Notes: a model not told the origin generated them from the letters alone. Positions 8,518 to 16,866 are shown, numbered from the stretch's first letter. The stretch: DNA of 64,000 bases from an uncultured Oscillospiraceae bacterium (GCA_934597255.1 CAKTQV010000002.1:210610-274609), one strand, 5' to 3'. A program made the numbers and translations.

Positions 8518-9288
8518 TCAGTAGAAACAAACCGTCTGCCCATGGTTTTGGGACTGACGCACCTCCAGAGCGGGAAACGCCTCGCGCAGCCACCGGGCCA
8601 GCACCGGGACCACCACGTTTTCCGTGCAGAAATGATCCGCGTCGATCAGATTGATCCCAAGATTCTTCGCCTCCAGGAACTGATCGTATTTCACATCCGC
8701 CGTCACATAGGTATCGCATCCTGCCTCAAACGCCAGCGCGATCTCCCCGCCGCCGCTTCCGCCGCAGCAGGCAATATGCTGAACCGTCCGGTGCGCGTCG
8801 TGATAGCGCAGGCCGTTGGCGCAAAGAGCTTTTTTCGTATGGGCCAGAAAATCCGAAAAACCCATCGGCGCCGGAAGCATTCCGATGCGGCCGATGCCGC
8901 TGATCGGATCGAGGGTTTCCGTGACGGCTCCGCCGAGCGCCGCCATCAGCGCGTCGTTCACGCCGCCCTGTGCCGCGTCCAGATTCGTATGCATACAGAC
9001 AGCGGCCATATGGCTTTCAGCCAGAGCCAGAATACGCCGGCCGACCCACGAGGCGTCCGTGACGCTTTTGACCGGGCTGAAAATAAGCGGATGGTGGCTC
9101 ACGATCAGCTCTGCGCCCCATTCCGCCGCCTCCGCGATCACATCGTCCGTGATATCCAGCGCCGTCATCACGCGCGTCACCGACGCGTCCCCATGGCCGA
9201 CAAGATGGCCAACATTGTCAAAATCAAGCTTCAGCCCGCAGGGCGCTTTCTCCTCCAGCGCCAGCAGAACGTCCGATACTGTCATCAT
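8518..9288 (-). CDS. Nif3-like dinuclear metal center protein
   Basis: A 256-residue member of the Nif3/DUF34 (YqfO) family. Metal ligands are expected in LIVSHHPLIFSP and MHTNLDAAQGGVND near the middle and DADHFCTENVV near the C-terminus; the FDNVGHLVG start region is also typical. The large inserted domain of B. subtilis YqfO is absent. The ATG at 9288 overlaps the trmK stop (ATGA), a conserved pairing with the tRNA methyltransferase. A longer frame reaching 9327 would overlap trmK further and is not supported. Confidence 0.92.
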   Translation of the reverse strand: MMTVSDVLLALEEKAPCGLKLDFDNVGHLVGHGDASVTRVMTALDITDDVIAEAAEWGAELIVSHHPLIFSPVKSVTDASWVGRRILALAESHMAAVCMHTNLDAAQGGVNDALMAALGGAVTETLDPISGIGRIGMLPAPMGFSDFLAHTKKALCANGLRYHDAHRTVQHIACCGGSGGGEIALAFEAGCDTYVTADVKYDQFLEAKNLGINLIDADHFCTENVVVPVLARWLREAFPALEVRQSQNHGQTVCFY

Positions 9289-9944
9289 TGCGCGATTCTC
9301 TCCTTCCATTGGCGCAGCGCCCCGCAAAGCGCCGCCGCCTGCTTATCATAGTCCTCCGCCTTTTCCTGCCGCCGCAAAAGCGCATCCGCATAGCGCTCCA
9401 GAAGCGGGTCGGCCGATATCTGCTCCCACCGGCCCAGATGCAGCTCTGCAAGCGTATACGGCGCGCCGGCGCCGCCCTTCGCCGTCAGGATCGGGTATAT
9501 CCGTCCCGCATCCTCCACGAGGCGCTCTGCTGTGATCTCATAGCCGTTTTCCGAAAGCCAGCCGCGCAGGACTGCCGCCCTGGACTGCGGCTGAAGCACA
9601 AGCGTCACACCGTCTTTTGTCCACGGCGCAGCCGCCAGAATGGCAGCCATATTCTCGCCCCCCATGCCGGCGATCACGATGCAGTCGGCGTCCCGGCGGG
9701 AAAAGCCGTCCAAGCCGTCGCGGACAAAAAGCTCGATCTGATCTTCTGTCTCCGTCTGCCGGACAAGCTCCTCGGCGCTTCGCAGCGGACCGGAATGGAT
9801 GTCGCTGGCTACAATACGCCGGGACAGGCCGTTCTGCGCCAGATAAACCGGGAGCAGGCCGTGATCCGTTCCGACGTCGATCACAGCCGCGCCGGCCGGG
9901 ATAAAGGAGGCCACGGCCGACAGTCGTTTTGATAGTTTGACCAT
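9285..9944 (-). CDS. trmK: tRNA (adenine(22)-N(1))-methyltransferase TrmK
   Basis: A 219-residue SAM-dependent methyltransferase. Motif I is IDVGTDHGLLPVYLA, followed by ASDIHSGPLRSAE and the family motif IAGMGGENMAAIL; LVLQPQSRAAVLRGWL and GRIYPILTAKGG are also typical of TrmK. It methylates A22 in the D-loop of some tRNAs in Gram-positive bacteria. The Nif3 gene overlaps its 3' end by 4 bases. Confidence 0.93.
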   Translation of the reverse strand: MVKLSKRLSAVASFIPAGAAVIDVGTDHGLLPVYLAQNGLSRRIVASDIHSGPLRSAEELVRQTETEDQIELFVRDGLDGFSRRDADCIVIAGMGGENMAAILAAAPWTKDGVTLVLQPQSRAAVLRGWLSENGYEITAERLVEDAGRIYPILTAKGGAGAPYTLAELHLGRWEQISADPLLERYADALLRRQEKAEDYDKQAAALCGALRQWKERIAQ

Positions 9945-9989
9945 AACAAAAAAACGGCGGGAGCGCCGCCCCCGCCTTCCCTTTTCGCT

Positions 9990-10196
9990 TTACTGATGGC
10001 TCGCGATGAAGTCGTTGACTTCCTTCACAAAGGGATCGACCTCGACGCCGTGCGCCGCGCAGGCAGCCTCAATGCTCTCGCCGGTGGCGTAGGCGCAGCC
10101 GAGGCAGTGCATACCGATGCGCTCAAACAGCGGCTGTGTCGCCGGAGCGTTGACCATGATATCATAGACGATGGTGTCTTTGGTGACCTGGTACAT
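9990..10196 (-). CDS. DUF1858 domain protein (CxxC redox-type small protein)
   Basis: A 68-residue protein, MYQVTKDTIVYDIMV..., with the DUF1858 pattern of a helical domain and a conserved GMHCLGCAYATGESIE CxxC pair (residues about 28-32). The family often accompanies hybrid-cluster and other redox proteins; no such neighbour is present here. The start at 10196 follows GGAGGATATAGAA; a longer frame upstream is not needed. Confidence 0.88.
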   Translation of the reverse strand: MYQVTKDTIVYDIMVNAPATQPLFERIGMHCLGCAYATGESIEAACAAHGVEVDPFVKEVNDFIASHQ

Positions 10197-10265
10197 TTCT
10201 ATATCCTCCAAAATTAAATCGTTCGCGTTTATTATACCCGATATGCGCTTAATTTTCAATAGCAC

Positions 10266-10301
10266 AAAAAATAAGAGAGGCGGTTTTCGCCTCTCTTATT
10301 T
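10266..10301 (-). terminator. Intrinsic terminator after the zinc-ribbon gene
   Basis: A 13-bp stem (10270-10282 with 10288-10300) and 5-base loop. The minus strand continues with ATTTTTTG, which fits termination of the gene ending at 10314. Confidence 0.85.
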
Positions 10302-10313
10302 CTTTTGAAGGAT

Positions 10314-10601
10314 TCAGCCCTGCATTTCGCCGTTGCGAATCTTCGCGAAGCACTCGCTGCAGTACACGGGGCGATCGCTCTTCGGCTCGAAGGGCACGCG
10401 CGCCTCGCCGCCGCAGGCAGCGCAGGTAGCCGTGAAATACTCACGGGGGCCGCGGGCCACGTTCTTGCGGGCATCACGGCAGGCCTTGCAGCGCTGGGGC
10501 TCGTTCTGGAAGCCGCGCTCGGCATAGAACTCCTGCTCACCGGCGGTGAACACGAATTCCTGGCCACATTCTTTGCACACCAGGGTCTTGTCTTCGTACA
10601 T
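10314..10601 (-). CDS. Zinc-ribbon domain protein
   Basis: A 95-residue protein with three cysteine pairs: CKECGQEF near residue 9, CKACRDAR near 42, CAACGGEA near 58, plus CSECFAK near 80, giving two zinc-ribbon-like folds. It matches the small clostridial 'probable zinc-ribbon' family, whose function is not known. The start at 10601 follows GAGAGGATCCAAA. It lies 48 bases after sigH in the same direction and is closed by its own terminator. Confidence 0.85.
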   Translation of the reverse strand: MYEDKTLVCKECGQEFVFTAGEQEFYAERGFQNEPQRCKACRDARKNVARGPREYFTATCAACGGEARVPFEPKSDRPVYCSECFAKIRNGEMQG

Positions 10602-10648
10602 TTTGGATCCTCTCTTTTGAAATTTGTCCCGTTCGGGCATTTATGCGA

Positions 10649-11257
10649 TCAGCTTTTGCTGCTTTCGCCGCAGGGATGCTTTGCCAGCTTGCGCCGGATG
10701 CGCTGGACGGCGTTGTCAACTGCTTTCGGGTCACGACCGACTTCTGCGGCTATTTCCAGATAGGAATAGCCACGCAGATAAGCCCGCAGAACCTGCGCTT
10801 CAAATTTTGACAAACACCGCCAATAGGTGGAATTGAACTCTTGTGCGCTCTCTCTGGCCAGAACCTGCTCCTCGGGGACACGCTGGAAAGCCTGATTTCC
10901 TAGGGAAAGGGACTCATCTGAGAGGACATCTTCAAGGGAAAGGCCGCTGTTGAGCGGCTCATGCTTTTTTCTTGCTGCGCTGCGGAGCGCTGAAGCGATC
11001 CGATTGCGGATGCAGATCTCGGCAAACGCTCGGAAGGAGGCGCCCTTTTCCCCGTCATACATCCGCATCGCGGACAGCAGTCCGATCATACCCTCCTGGA
11101 TAAGATCCTCGCTGTCGCCGCCGGTGAGGAAGTGCGGCCGGGCACACACGCGGACAAGGCGGACATATCGCTCCGCCAACGCGGCCTCCGCTTCATGGTT
11201 GCCGCCGGCAACCAGAATTTGAAGCTGTTCGTCCGTTGTTTTTGCATAATCCTTCAT
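10649..11257 (-). CDS. sigH: RNA polymerase sigma factor, SigH-like
   Basis: A 202-residue sigma-70-family factor. Region 2 is FLTGGDSEDLIQEGMIGLLSA with KGASFRAFAEICIRNRI, and region 4 is LSKFEAQVLRAYLRGYSY with the helix-turn-helix EIAAEVGRDPKAVDNAVQRI. Size and the FLTGGDSEDLIQEG phrase match SigH, the stationary-phase factor that starts sporulation. The start is taken at MKDYAKTTDEQ (11257) although its ribosome site is weak; an in-frame ATG 7 codons earlier is an alternative. It has its own promoter. Confidence 0.87.
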   Translation of the reverse strand: MKDYAKTTDEQLQILVAGGNHEAEAALAERYVRLVRVCARPHFLTGGDSEDLIQEGMIGLLSAMRMYDGEKGASFRAFAEICIRNRIASALRSAARKKHEPLNSGLSLEDVLSDESLSLGNQAFQRVPEEQVLARESAQEFNSTYWRCLSKFEAQVLRAYLRGYSYLEIAAEVGRDPKAVDNAVQRIRRKLAKHPCGESSKS

Positions 11258-11297
11258 AGGTACACCGCAAGTGAGCATATGCCAAAGGCATAATATA

Positions 11298-11325
11298 AAT
11301 ATATATCAATTCTGTACAAAGTCAA
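11298..11325 (-). promoter_or_regulatory. Promoter of sigH
   Basis: Minus strand TTGACT (-35), 16-base spacer, TATATT (-10), in the AT-rich gap between ruvB and sigH. It gives a leader of about 35 bases. Confidence 0.6.
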
Positions 11326-11374
11326 GAAAAAAAGTTACAAAAACATGGATATTTGGCCTCAAAAAACGTAAATT

Positions 11375-12415
11375 TTATATCGACAGCTCCTGCTGCCCCA
11401 GAAATTCGATGCCAAGATGCTCGTAGGCCCGCTTTGTGGCGCAGCGGCCCCGCGGTGTGCGGGTCAAAAAGCCCTTTTGCAGCAGATACGGCTCATACAC
11501 ATCTTCAAGCGTTACGGCCTCTTCGTTGATCGTCGCCGCCAGCGTTTCAAGCCCCACCGGCCCGCCGTTATAAAACTCGATGATGCTGCGCAGCATACGG
11601 CGGTCGACCTCGTCCAGTCCGACACGGTCGATCTCCAGGCGCTCAAGCGCCTCGTCCGTGATCGAGCGGGTGATCACGCCGCCGCCATGGACCTGCGCAA
11701 AGTCGCGGACGCGGCGAAGCAGCCGGTTTGCAATGCGGGGCGTACCGCGGCTGCGCGCCGCGAGCTCCTGCGCGCCTCCGCGTTCGATCCGGACGCCGAG
11801 AATATCGGCGCTTCGCTCGATGATGCGGCGAAGCTCATCCTCCGAATACAGCTCCAGCCGCAGAACGACCCCAAAGCGATCCCGCAGCGGCGCCGTGAGC
11901 TGGCCGGAGCGGGTCGTCGCACCGATGAGGGTGAAATGCGGCAGATCCAGCCGGATGGAGTTGGCCGACGGCCCCTTGCCGATGATGATATCGATGGCAT
12001 AGTCCTCCATCGCAGGATAGAGTATCTCCTCGACGGAGCGGTTGAGACGGTGTATCTCATCGACAAAAAGAATGTCGTTTTCCTGCAGATTGGTCAGCAG
12101 CGCCGCCAGATCGCCCGGCTTTTCGATGGCCGGCCCGGAGGTGATGCGCATGTTAACGCCCATCTCGTTGGCGATCACGCCGGCAAGCGTGGTTTTTCCA
12201 AGCCCCGGAGGGCCGTGCAAAAGCACATGGTCAAGCGGCTCTCCGCGCATTTTGGCCGCCTGGATAAAAACCGACAGGTTTCCTTTCGCCTTTTCCTGGC
12301 CAATGTATTCCCGTATCGTTTTCGGGCGGAGCGAATTCTCCGCTGTGTCCTCCGGAAGAACGGACGCGGTTGTAATGACCTGCGGGTCGGTGTCGCCGGA
12401 AAAACTGATGCTCAT
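11375..12415 (-). CDS. ruvB: Holliday junction branch-migration ATPase RuvB
   Basis: A 346-residue AAA+ motor. The N-terminal [16 protein letters not shown], Walker [13 protein letters not shown], Walker B FVDEIHRL, sensor [20 protein letters not shown] and the C-terminal winged helix ending in [15 protein letters not shown] are all present. It works with RuvA to drive branch migration before RuvC cuts. It lies 12 bases after ruvA. No hairpin terminator follows; the next gene is sigH with its own promoter. Confidence 0.97.
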   Translation of the reverse strand: MSISFSGDTDPQVITTASVLPEDTAENSLRPKTIREYIGQEKAKGNLSVFIQAAKMRGEPLDHVLLHGPPGLGKTTLAGVIANEMGVNMRITSGPAIEKPGDLAALLTNLQENDILFVDEIHRLNRSVEEILYPAMEDYAIDIIIGKGPSANSIRLDLPHFTLIGATTRSGQLTAPLRDRFGVVLRLELYSEDELRRIIERSADILGVRIERGGAQELAARSRGTPRIANRLLRRVRDFAQVHGGGVITRSITDEALERLEIDRVGLDEVDRRMLRSIIEFYNGGPVGLETLAATINEEAVTLEDVYEPYLLQKGFLTRTPRGRCATKRAYEHLGIEFLGQQELSI

Positions 12416-12427
12416 GTCCGCCCCTCC

Positions 12428-13033
12428 TTACTTCATCATATTCTTCAGCGCCGCGCGGATCATATCCTCCAGCGCCATGTGCTCCGCGTCCAGTCCCTTG
12501 AGAGCCGCCGCGATCTCCGACGGACCATAGCCAAGCACCGCCAGTGCGGAGGCCGCATCCGTCATTTTGGACTGCCCGACAACTGCCGCCGGTCCCTCCG
12601 ACGCAAGCGCCGGCATCTCCAGCGTCTGCGCCTCCTTCTGCAGCTTGTCCTTCAGCTCCAGAATCACACGCTGCGCAATGCGTTTTCCAACGCCCTGCGC
12701 CGCCGTAAGGGCTTTTTCGTTGCCGGACAGGATCGCCATAGCGACGCCCTCCGGCGTATTCGAGGAGAGCACAGACAACGCCGCCTTCGGCCCCACGCCG
12801 GATACGGAAATCAGCATTTCAAAGCAGCGCTTCTCGGCCAGGGAATAAAAGCCGTAAAGCTCAAATATCTCCTCCTTGACCTGAAGGTATGTATAGAGTC
12901 TGGCCCTTTTTCCGGGCTGCAGATGGCCGACGGTGTTATGCGAAGCGTTGAGCGCGTAGCCCACGCCGCCGCAGTCGATCACGGCCAGATTCGGCTCCAG
13001 CATCGAAACCGTTCCGTCTATATAGTAAAACAT
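12428..13033 (-). CDS. ruvA: Holliday junction DNA helicase subunit RuvA
   Basis: A 201-residue protein with the RuvA N-terminal OB domain (MFYYIDGTV..., CGGVGYALNAS), two helix-hairpin-helix motifs (SVSGVGPKAALSVLS and AQGVGKRIAQRVILELKDK) and the C-terminal three-helix domain that contacts RuvB. It binds the four-way junction as a tetramer. Its start overlaps the ruvC 3' end by 16 bases, so it is translationally coupled. Confidence 0.97.
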   Translation of the reverse strand: MFYYIDGTVSMLEPNLAVIDCGGVGYALNASHNTVGHLQPGKRARLYTYLQVKEEIFELYGFYSLAEKRCFEMLISVSGVGPKAALSVLSSNTPEGVAMAILSGNEKALTAAQGVGKRIAQRVILELKDKLQKEAQTLEMPALASEGPAAVVGQSKMTDAASALAVLGYGPSEIAAALKGLDAEHMALEDMIRAALKNMMK

Positions 13034-13533
13034 GGATTGGCTCCCCCTTCGGTCGTCAGTTTCGAGGTCATGCTGCGCGCGTGACAGATCGCCAGAGCCA
13101 GCGCATCGGCCGCGTCGTCCGGCTTCGGCGGCGTTTTCATGCCGAGCATACGCTGAACCATAAATATGACCTGCCGCTTCTCCGCTTTGCCATAACCAAC
13201 GACCGCCTGCTTGACCTGCATCGGCGTATATTCAAACGTCGGTATGCCGCTGCGGTATGCCGCCAGCAGGATCACGCCCCGCCCGTGAGCCACGGAAATG
13301 CCGGTCGTAATGTTGTTGGTGAAAAAAAGCTCCTCCACGCTGATCGCATCCGGCGAAAACGTGGCGATAAGCTCATTGAGGTCGTTATAGATCATGTCCA
13401 GACGCATGGACAGACTCAGCCCGGCCGGCGTGGATATGACTCCGCAGGCTACATACGCATTTTTCCCTTTTTCCACATCCACGACCCCAAAGCCGACCGT
13501 TGCGACACCGGGGTCAATGCCCAGAATTCTCAT
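13018..13533 (-). CDS. ruvC: Crossover junction endodeoxyribonuclease RuvC
   Basis: A 171-residue resolvase with an RNase H fold. Catalytic acids are in MRILGIDPG (Asp7), ISVEELFFTNN (Glu) and KPDDAADALALAICH (two Asp). MRILGIDPG is the standard N-terminus, so the start is ATG at 13533. No ribosome site precedes it: a perfect TATAAT ends 7 bases upstream, so the transcript should begin at or next to the ATG. First gene of ruvCAB. Confidence 0.96.
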   Translation of the reverse strand: MRILGIDPGVATVGFGVVDVEKGKNAYVACGVISTPAGLSLSMRLDMIYNDLNELIATFSPDAISVEELFFTNNITTGISVAHGRGVILLAAYRSGIPTFEYTPMQVKQAVVGYGKAEKRQVIFMVQRMLGMKTPPKPDDAADALALAICHARSMTSKLTTEGGANPCFTI

Positions 13534-13540
13534 AAAAAGT

Positions 13541-13569
13541 ATTATAGCACAAAAAAGCTCTGCCGACAA
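13541..13569 (-). promoter_or_regulatory. ruvCAB promoter giving a leaderless transcript
   Basis: Minus strand TTGTCG (-35), 17-base spacer, TATAAT (-10, perfect). The first purine at the right distance is the A of the ruvC ATG. The -35 lies inside the xerD terminator hairpin. See findings. Confidence 0.65.
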
Positions 13570-13586
13570 CAATCGGCAGAGCTTTT
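13551..13586 (-). terminator. Intrinsic terminator of xerD
   Basis: A perfect 14-bp stem (13553-13566 with 13573-13586), 6-base loop, then TTTTTTG on the minus strand. It overlaps the ruvC promoter. Confidence 0.9.
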
Positions 13587-13596
13587 CCGCACAATA

Positions 13597-14487
13597 TCAC
13601 GCTCTGGGATGCGCCTTGTTATAGACGTCCTTGAGCTGTTTTTTCACGAGCTGGGAATAGATCTGCGTGGAGCTGATATCAGAGTGGCCGAGCATTTCCT
13701 GAATGGAGTGAAGATCGGCGCCGTTTTCCAGCAGATGCGTGGCAAAGCTGTGGCGCAGCGTGTGCGGCGTGATGTCCTTTTCGATGCCTGCCTTCTGCTG
13801 ATAGTGCTTGATGATCTTCCAGAAGCCCTGGCGGCTCATGCGCTCGCCGGAGATGTTGACAAAAAGGCTGCGCTCGCTTGGCGTGGAGATCATGTTCGGA
13901 CGAATGAAGTCGATGTACTCCTTCAGAGCCTTGACAGCACCGGAATAAAGAGGAATGGAGCGTACCTTGTCCCGTCCGCGGCAGTTGATGATCCCGGCAG
14001 AAACGTTCACGTCCGTCACGTCAAGATTGATCAGCTCGCTGACCCGGATGCCGGTGGCATAAAGCAGCTCCAGCATGGCGTGATCACGATAACCCTTCCG
14101 GTCCGTGCACTCGGGCTGCTCCAGCAGCAGCTCGACCTCCTTGGCCGTCATGACCTGCGGCAGCTTCTGCGCAGCCTTGTCCGGCACAAGCCTCCCGGTC
14201 GGATTGTGGTCGCAGTAGCCATGCGTGAGCAGATAAGAGTAAAAATTCTTGGAGGAAGCAATATTACGGGAAACCGTGGCTACCGATTTGCCGGCCGCGC
14301 GCAGGTGGGCGATATAGTCGCACAGATCGTCGTCCGTGGCGGTGACATAATCAACGCCCTGATGACCCGACAGATATTCGCCGAGCTGCCGCACATCCCG
14401 CAGATAAGAGCTCAGCGTGTTTTTGGACGCCTTTTTCTCATCGGTCAGGTAACGCTCGTATTTTTCGAAGCAAACCTCGTTTGTCAC
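13597..14487 (-). CDS. xerD: Tyrosine recombinase XerD-like
   Basis: A 296-residue Xer recombinase of housekeeping length. The core-binding domain covers about 1-95; the catalytic domain has Arg in TGIRVSELINL, GRGRDKVRSIPL-type Lys region, HTLRHSFATHLLENG, LGHSDISSTQIYSQL with the Tyr nucleophile. It would resolve chromosome dimers at dif with a partner. The start is GTG at 14487 with GAGGAGGAGC 6-7 bases upstream. It lies directly upstream of ruvCAB and has its own promoter. Two dif-arm-like repeats lie 124-148 bases upstream. Confidence 0.93.
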   Translation of the reverse strand: MTNEVCFEKYERYLTDEKKASKNTLSSYLRDVRQLGEYLSGHQGVDYVTATDDDLCDYIAHLRAAGKSVATVSRNIASSKNFYSYLLTHGYCDHNPTGRLVPDKAAQKLPQVMTAKEVELLLEQPECTDRKGYRDHAMLELLYATGIRVSELINLDVTDVNVSAGIINCRGRDKVRSIPLYSGAVKALKEYIDFIRPNMISTPSERSLFVNISGERMSRQGFWKIIKHYQQKAGIEKDITPHTLRHSFATHLLENGADLHSIQEMLGHSDISSTQIYSQLVKKQLKDVYNKAHPRA

Positions 14488-14537
14488 AATTTGCTCCTCC
14501 TCAATAATTATTCATTTACATAATGCTCTGTGAACAC

Positions 14538-14566
14538 AATATAATACAAAACCAGAAAGTAATCAA
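14538..14566 (-). promoter_or_regulatory. Promoter of xerD
   Basis: Minus strand TTGATT (-35), 17-base spacer, TATATT (-10). The leader of about 45 bases carries the GAGGAGGAGC ribosome site. Confidence 0.55.
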
Positions 14567-14610
14567 GGCAATTTTGCGAAAAAGTCGATTTTTGTTAATT
14601 ATGACGGTAT

Positions 14611-14635
14611 ATTATGTTAACAATATTATGTTAAC
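14611..14635 (+). repeat. Tandem dif-arm-like direct repeat
   Basis: ATTATGTTAAC occurs at 14611-14621 and again at 14625-14635, 14 bases apart. The first is part of TATATTATGTTAAC, which equals the centre plus XerD arm of Firmicutes dif sites. A related TTATGTAAACC lies at 14740-14750. No matching XerC arm was found. Could equally be an operator. Confidence 0.5.
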
Positions 14636-14648
14636 CTTGTAAACCGAA

Positions 14649-14680
14649 AAAAGTCAGAGCATTGAAAACTCTGACTTTTT
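14649..14680. terminator. Bidirectional intrinsic terminator
   Basis: An 11-bp stem (14649-14659 with 14669-14679) with T-runs on both strands. On the minus strand it ends the TIGR04086-like gene, about 95 bases downstream of its stop. Confidence 0.8.
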
Positions 14681-14773
14681 GACAATATATTGTGTCTACA
14701 AATCGTATTATTCTCTATATATAGGTTATCATCTCATAATTATGTAAACCATTCCAATTGATTACATCTTGTG

Positions 14774-15184
14774 TTATTTCCTTTTTCTCCGCCTTCTGCC
14801 TCCCCCATGGCGGCGAATCTGCAAAAAAGCCGCTGCCGAAGCGCCCAAAAAAGCTGCTCCAAAAGCCCGCAAAGTCCAGATTCCGTAAGGCTCCAGGCCC
14901 TTTGCCGAAGCGGCTGTCACAAGCAGAAGCGCGCACAGTGAACCGGCGCATGAAAGGCTGAATGGGAGGTATCCCCTCCCCCGCACACCAGATATTGTGG
15001 CGCACGCGGGGAATACGGATAAAAATACACACAATATGATGTATAAATTCATATATTTCTGCGGCAGAAGCTCGCGCTGTATCATCCACGCACACAGAAG
15101 CAGAAAAAGCAGCAGCAGAATGATCTCCGCCGCGAGTGCGAGCAGCACGCCGACCGCCATGCTCTTGCGCTTGAGAAAAGACAT
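14774..15184 (-). CDS. Small polytopic membrane protein, TIGR04086-like
   Basis: A 136-residue protein with four predicted membrane segments (about 8-32, 43-65, 72-93, 100-121) and a very basic tail GGGRRRRKRK. Length, topology and the position next to yajC and tgt match the clostridial TIGR04086 family, whose role is unknown. Hairpin terminators flank it on both sides. Confidence 0.75.
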   Translation of the reverse strand: MSFLKRKSMAVGVLLALAAEIILLLLFLLLCAWMIQRELLPQKYMNLYIILCVFLSVFPACATISGVRGRGYLPFSLSCAGSLCALLLVTAASAKGLEPYGIWTLRAFGAAFLGASAAAFLQIRRHGGGRRRRKRK

Positions 15185-15185
15185 A

Positions 15186-15233
15186 AAAATACCCCCTGCG
15201 GAACTAGGCTGGTAAAGCCTATGCCGCAGGGGG
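15186..15233 (-). terminator. Terminator of the tgt-yajC transcript
   Basis: A 10-bp GC stem (15192-15201 with 15224-15233) encloses a second stem-loop (TAGGCT with AGCCTA). The minus strand continues TATTTTTATG, just before the next start codon. Confidence 0.8.
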
Positions 15234-15252
15234 CTGTATTATGCGGACAAAC

Positions 15253-15678
15253 TCAGTCCTTGGAAGGCGTGTTGGCCTGCTCCTCGGTTTTCGCCTTGCC
15301 CGTGGTAGAAATGGCCCACTTGGCGACCTGGATGCGGACACGGTCCTCACTGGTCTCAAAGACGATGAAGTCGTCCTTCACCGCAACGATCTTGCCGACG
15401 ATGCCGCCGATCGTGGTAACGTCGTCGCCCACGGCGAGCTGGCTGCGCATCTGTTCAAGCTGTTTCTTTTTCTTGTTTTCCGGGCGGATGAGGAAGAAAT
15501 AGAAAACGACGATCATGACGACCAGAATGACGATCATGCTCATTCCGCCGCCGGCCGCGCTTCCGTCCGCCGTGCCGGTCGTCGTCGTGCCGGTCGCAGC
15601 GCAGCCGGCCAGGCAGCCGATTGCCAGCGCCGCCAGAACGACGAGCGACAGAACCTTCATAATACGGGCAAGTTTCAT
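15253..15678 (-). CDS. yajC: Preprotein translocase accessory subunit YajC, with lipobox
   Basis: A 141-residue protein. Residues about 46-66 form the YajC membrane helix followed by the hallmark FFLIRPENKKKKQ, and then the small cytosolic domain with GDDVTTIGGIVGKI. YajC associates with SecDF. Unusually, there is an extra N-terminal signal peptide with a lipobox, LAGC at residues 23-26, and a Thr/Gly-rich linker before the helix, so the protein may be a lipoprotein. The start follows GGAGGTAATTCTGC, so the extension is translated. Confidence 0.9.
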   Translation of the reverse strand: MKLARIMKVLSLVVLAALAIGCLAGCAATGTTTTGTADGSAAGGGMSMIVILVVMIVVFYFFLIRPENKKKKQLEQMRSQLAVGDDVTTIGGIVGKIVAVKDDFIVFETSEDRVRIQVAKWAISTTGKAKTEEQANTPSKD

Positions 15679-15721
15679 GCAGAATTACCTCCAAATGTTT
15701 ATCCGTTTCATTATAAAAAAC

Positions 15722-16852
15722 TTATATTCTTGTGTCAAGGATTTCCGCGTATTTTGCGCGGTAGGAAGCAAAGCTCCCCTCCTCCAGCGCCTGGCGTATC
15801 TCCGCCAACAGATTGTTGTAGAACCACAGATTGTGCATCACGGCCAGCCGCAGCCCCAGCGCTTCCTTCGCCGTAAACAGGTGGCGTATGTACGCGCGCG
15901 TATACCGTCTGCAAACCGGACAGCCGCACGCCGGATCGACGGGAAGTTCATCCCGCATGTACTTCTCGTTTTTTATATTGAGTATGCCGCCTTTGGTGAA
16001 CAGGTGCCCGTGGCGTCCGTTCCGCGCCGGCATAACACAGTCGAACAGATCCACGCCGCGCCACACGCCCTCAATGATGTTGCCCGGCGTTCCGACGCCC
16101 ATCAGGTAGCGCGGCCTGTCCGCCGGCATATACGGCTCGACTGCCTCGATGGTATCGTACATCTCCTGTGCCGTCTCCCCCACGGCAAGGCCCCCGATGG
16201 CGTAGCCGGGAAGATCCAGTTCGGCGATCTGCTTCATGTGGCGGATACGCAGATCGTGATATACGCCGCCCTGGTTGATACCGAACAGCATCTGGCCGGG
16301 GTTGACGGCGTCCGGCTCCGCGTTGTACTGCGCCAGCGCCTCTTTGCAGCGAACGAGCCAGCGATAGGTCCGGTCGCAGGACTGTTCAAAATAATCGCGC
16401 GGCGACGGTATCTTTACACATTCATCAAAGGCCATGGCCACATCGCTTCCCAGATTCGCCTGAATGCGCATGCTCTGCTCCGGGCCGATAAAAAGCTTGC
16501 GCCCGTCCACATGCGAGTGGAAATGAACGCCTTCTTCCTTGATCTGGCGCAGGCTGGTCAGAGAAAACACCTGGAACCCACCGCTGTCCGTCAGGATCGG
16601 GCCGTCCCAGGTCATGAACTTGTGCAGGCCGCCCAGACTCTTGATCAGCTCGTCGCCGGGACGGACAAACAGATGATAAGTGTTGGAAAGCTCCACCTGA
16701 CAGCCTATGTCTTTCAGATCCGCCGCCGACAGCCCGCCCTTGATCGCGGCGGCCGTCCCGACGTTCATGAAAGCCGGCGTCTGAACCGTTCCGTGCGGCG
16801 TCGTAAACTCGCCGCGGCGGGCGTTCGCCTCTTTTTTCAGCAGCTTAAACAT
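15722..16852 (-). CDS. tgt: Queuine tRNA-ribosyltransferase (tRNA-guanine transglycosylase)
   Basis: A 376-residue TIM-barrel enzyme that exchanges guanine 34 for preQ1 in QU(N) tRNAs. Seen are LSNTYHLFVRPG, the catalytic Asp in LTDSGGFQVFSL, the second Asp in DLFDCVMPARNGRHG, and zinc ligands CGCPVCRRYTRAYIRH. An open frame continues upstream into queA, but the ATG at 16852 has AGGAGTTATT in front and gives the normal N-terminus. It lies 14 bases after queA. Confidence 0.96.
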   Translation of the reverse strand: MFKLLKKEANARRGEFTTPHGTVQTPAFMNVGTAAAIKGGLSAADLKDIGCQVELSNTYHLFVRPGDELIKSLGGLHKFMTWDGPILTDSGGFQVFSLTSLRQIKEEGVHFHSHVDGRKLFIGPEQSMRIQANLGSDVAMAFDECVKIPSPRDYFEQSCDRTYRWLVRCKEALAQYNAEPDAVNPGQMLFGINQGGVYHDLRIRHMKQIAELDLPGYAIGGLAVGETAQEMYDTIEAVEPYMPADRPRYLMGVGTPGNIIEGVWRGVDLFDCVMPARNGRHGHLFTKGGILNIKNEKYMRDELPVDPACGCPVCRRYTRAYIRHLFTAKEALGLRLAVMHNLWFYNNLLAEIRQALEEGSFASYRAKYAEILDTRI

Positions 16853-16866
16853 AATAACTCCTGTTT

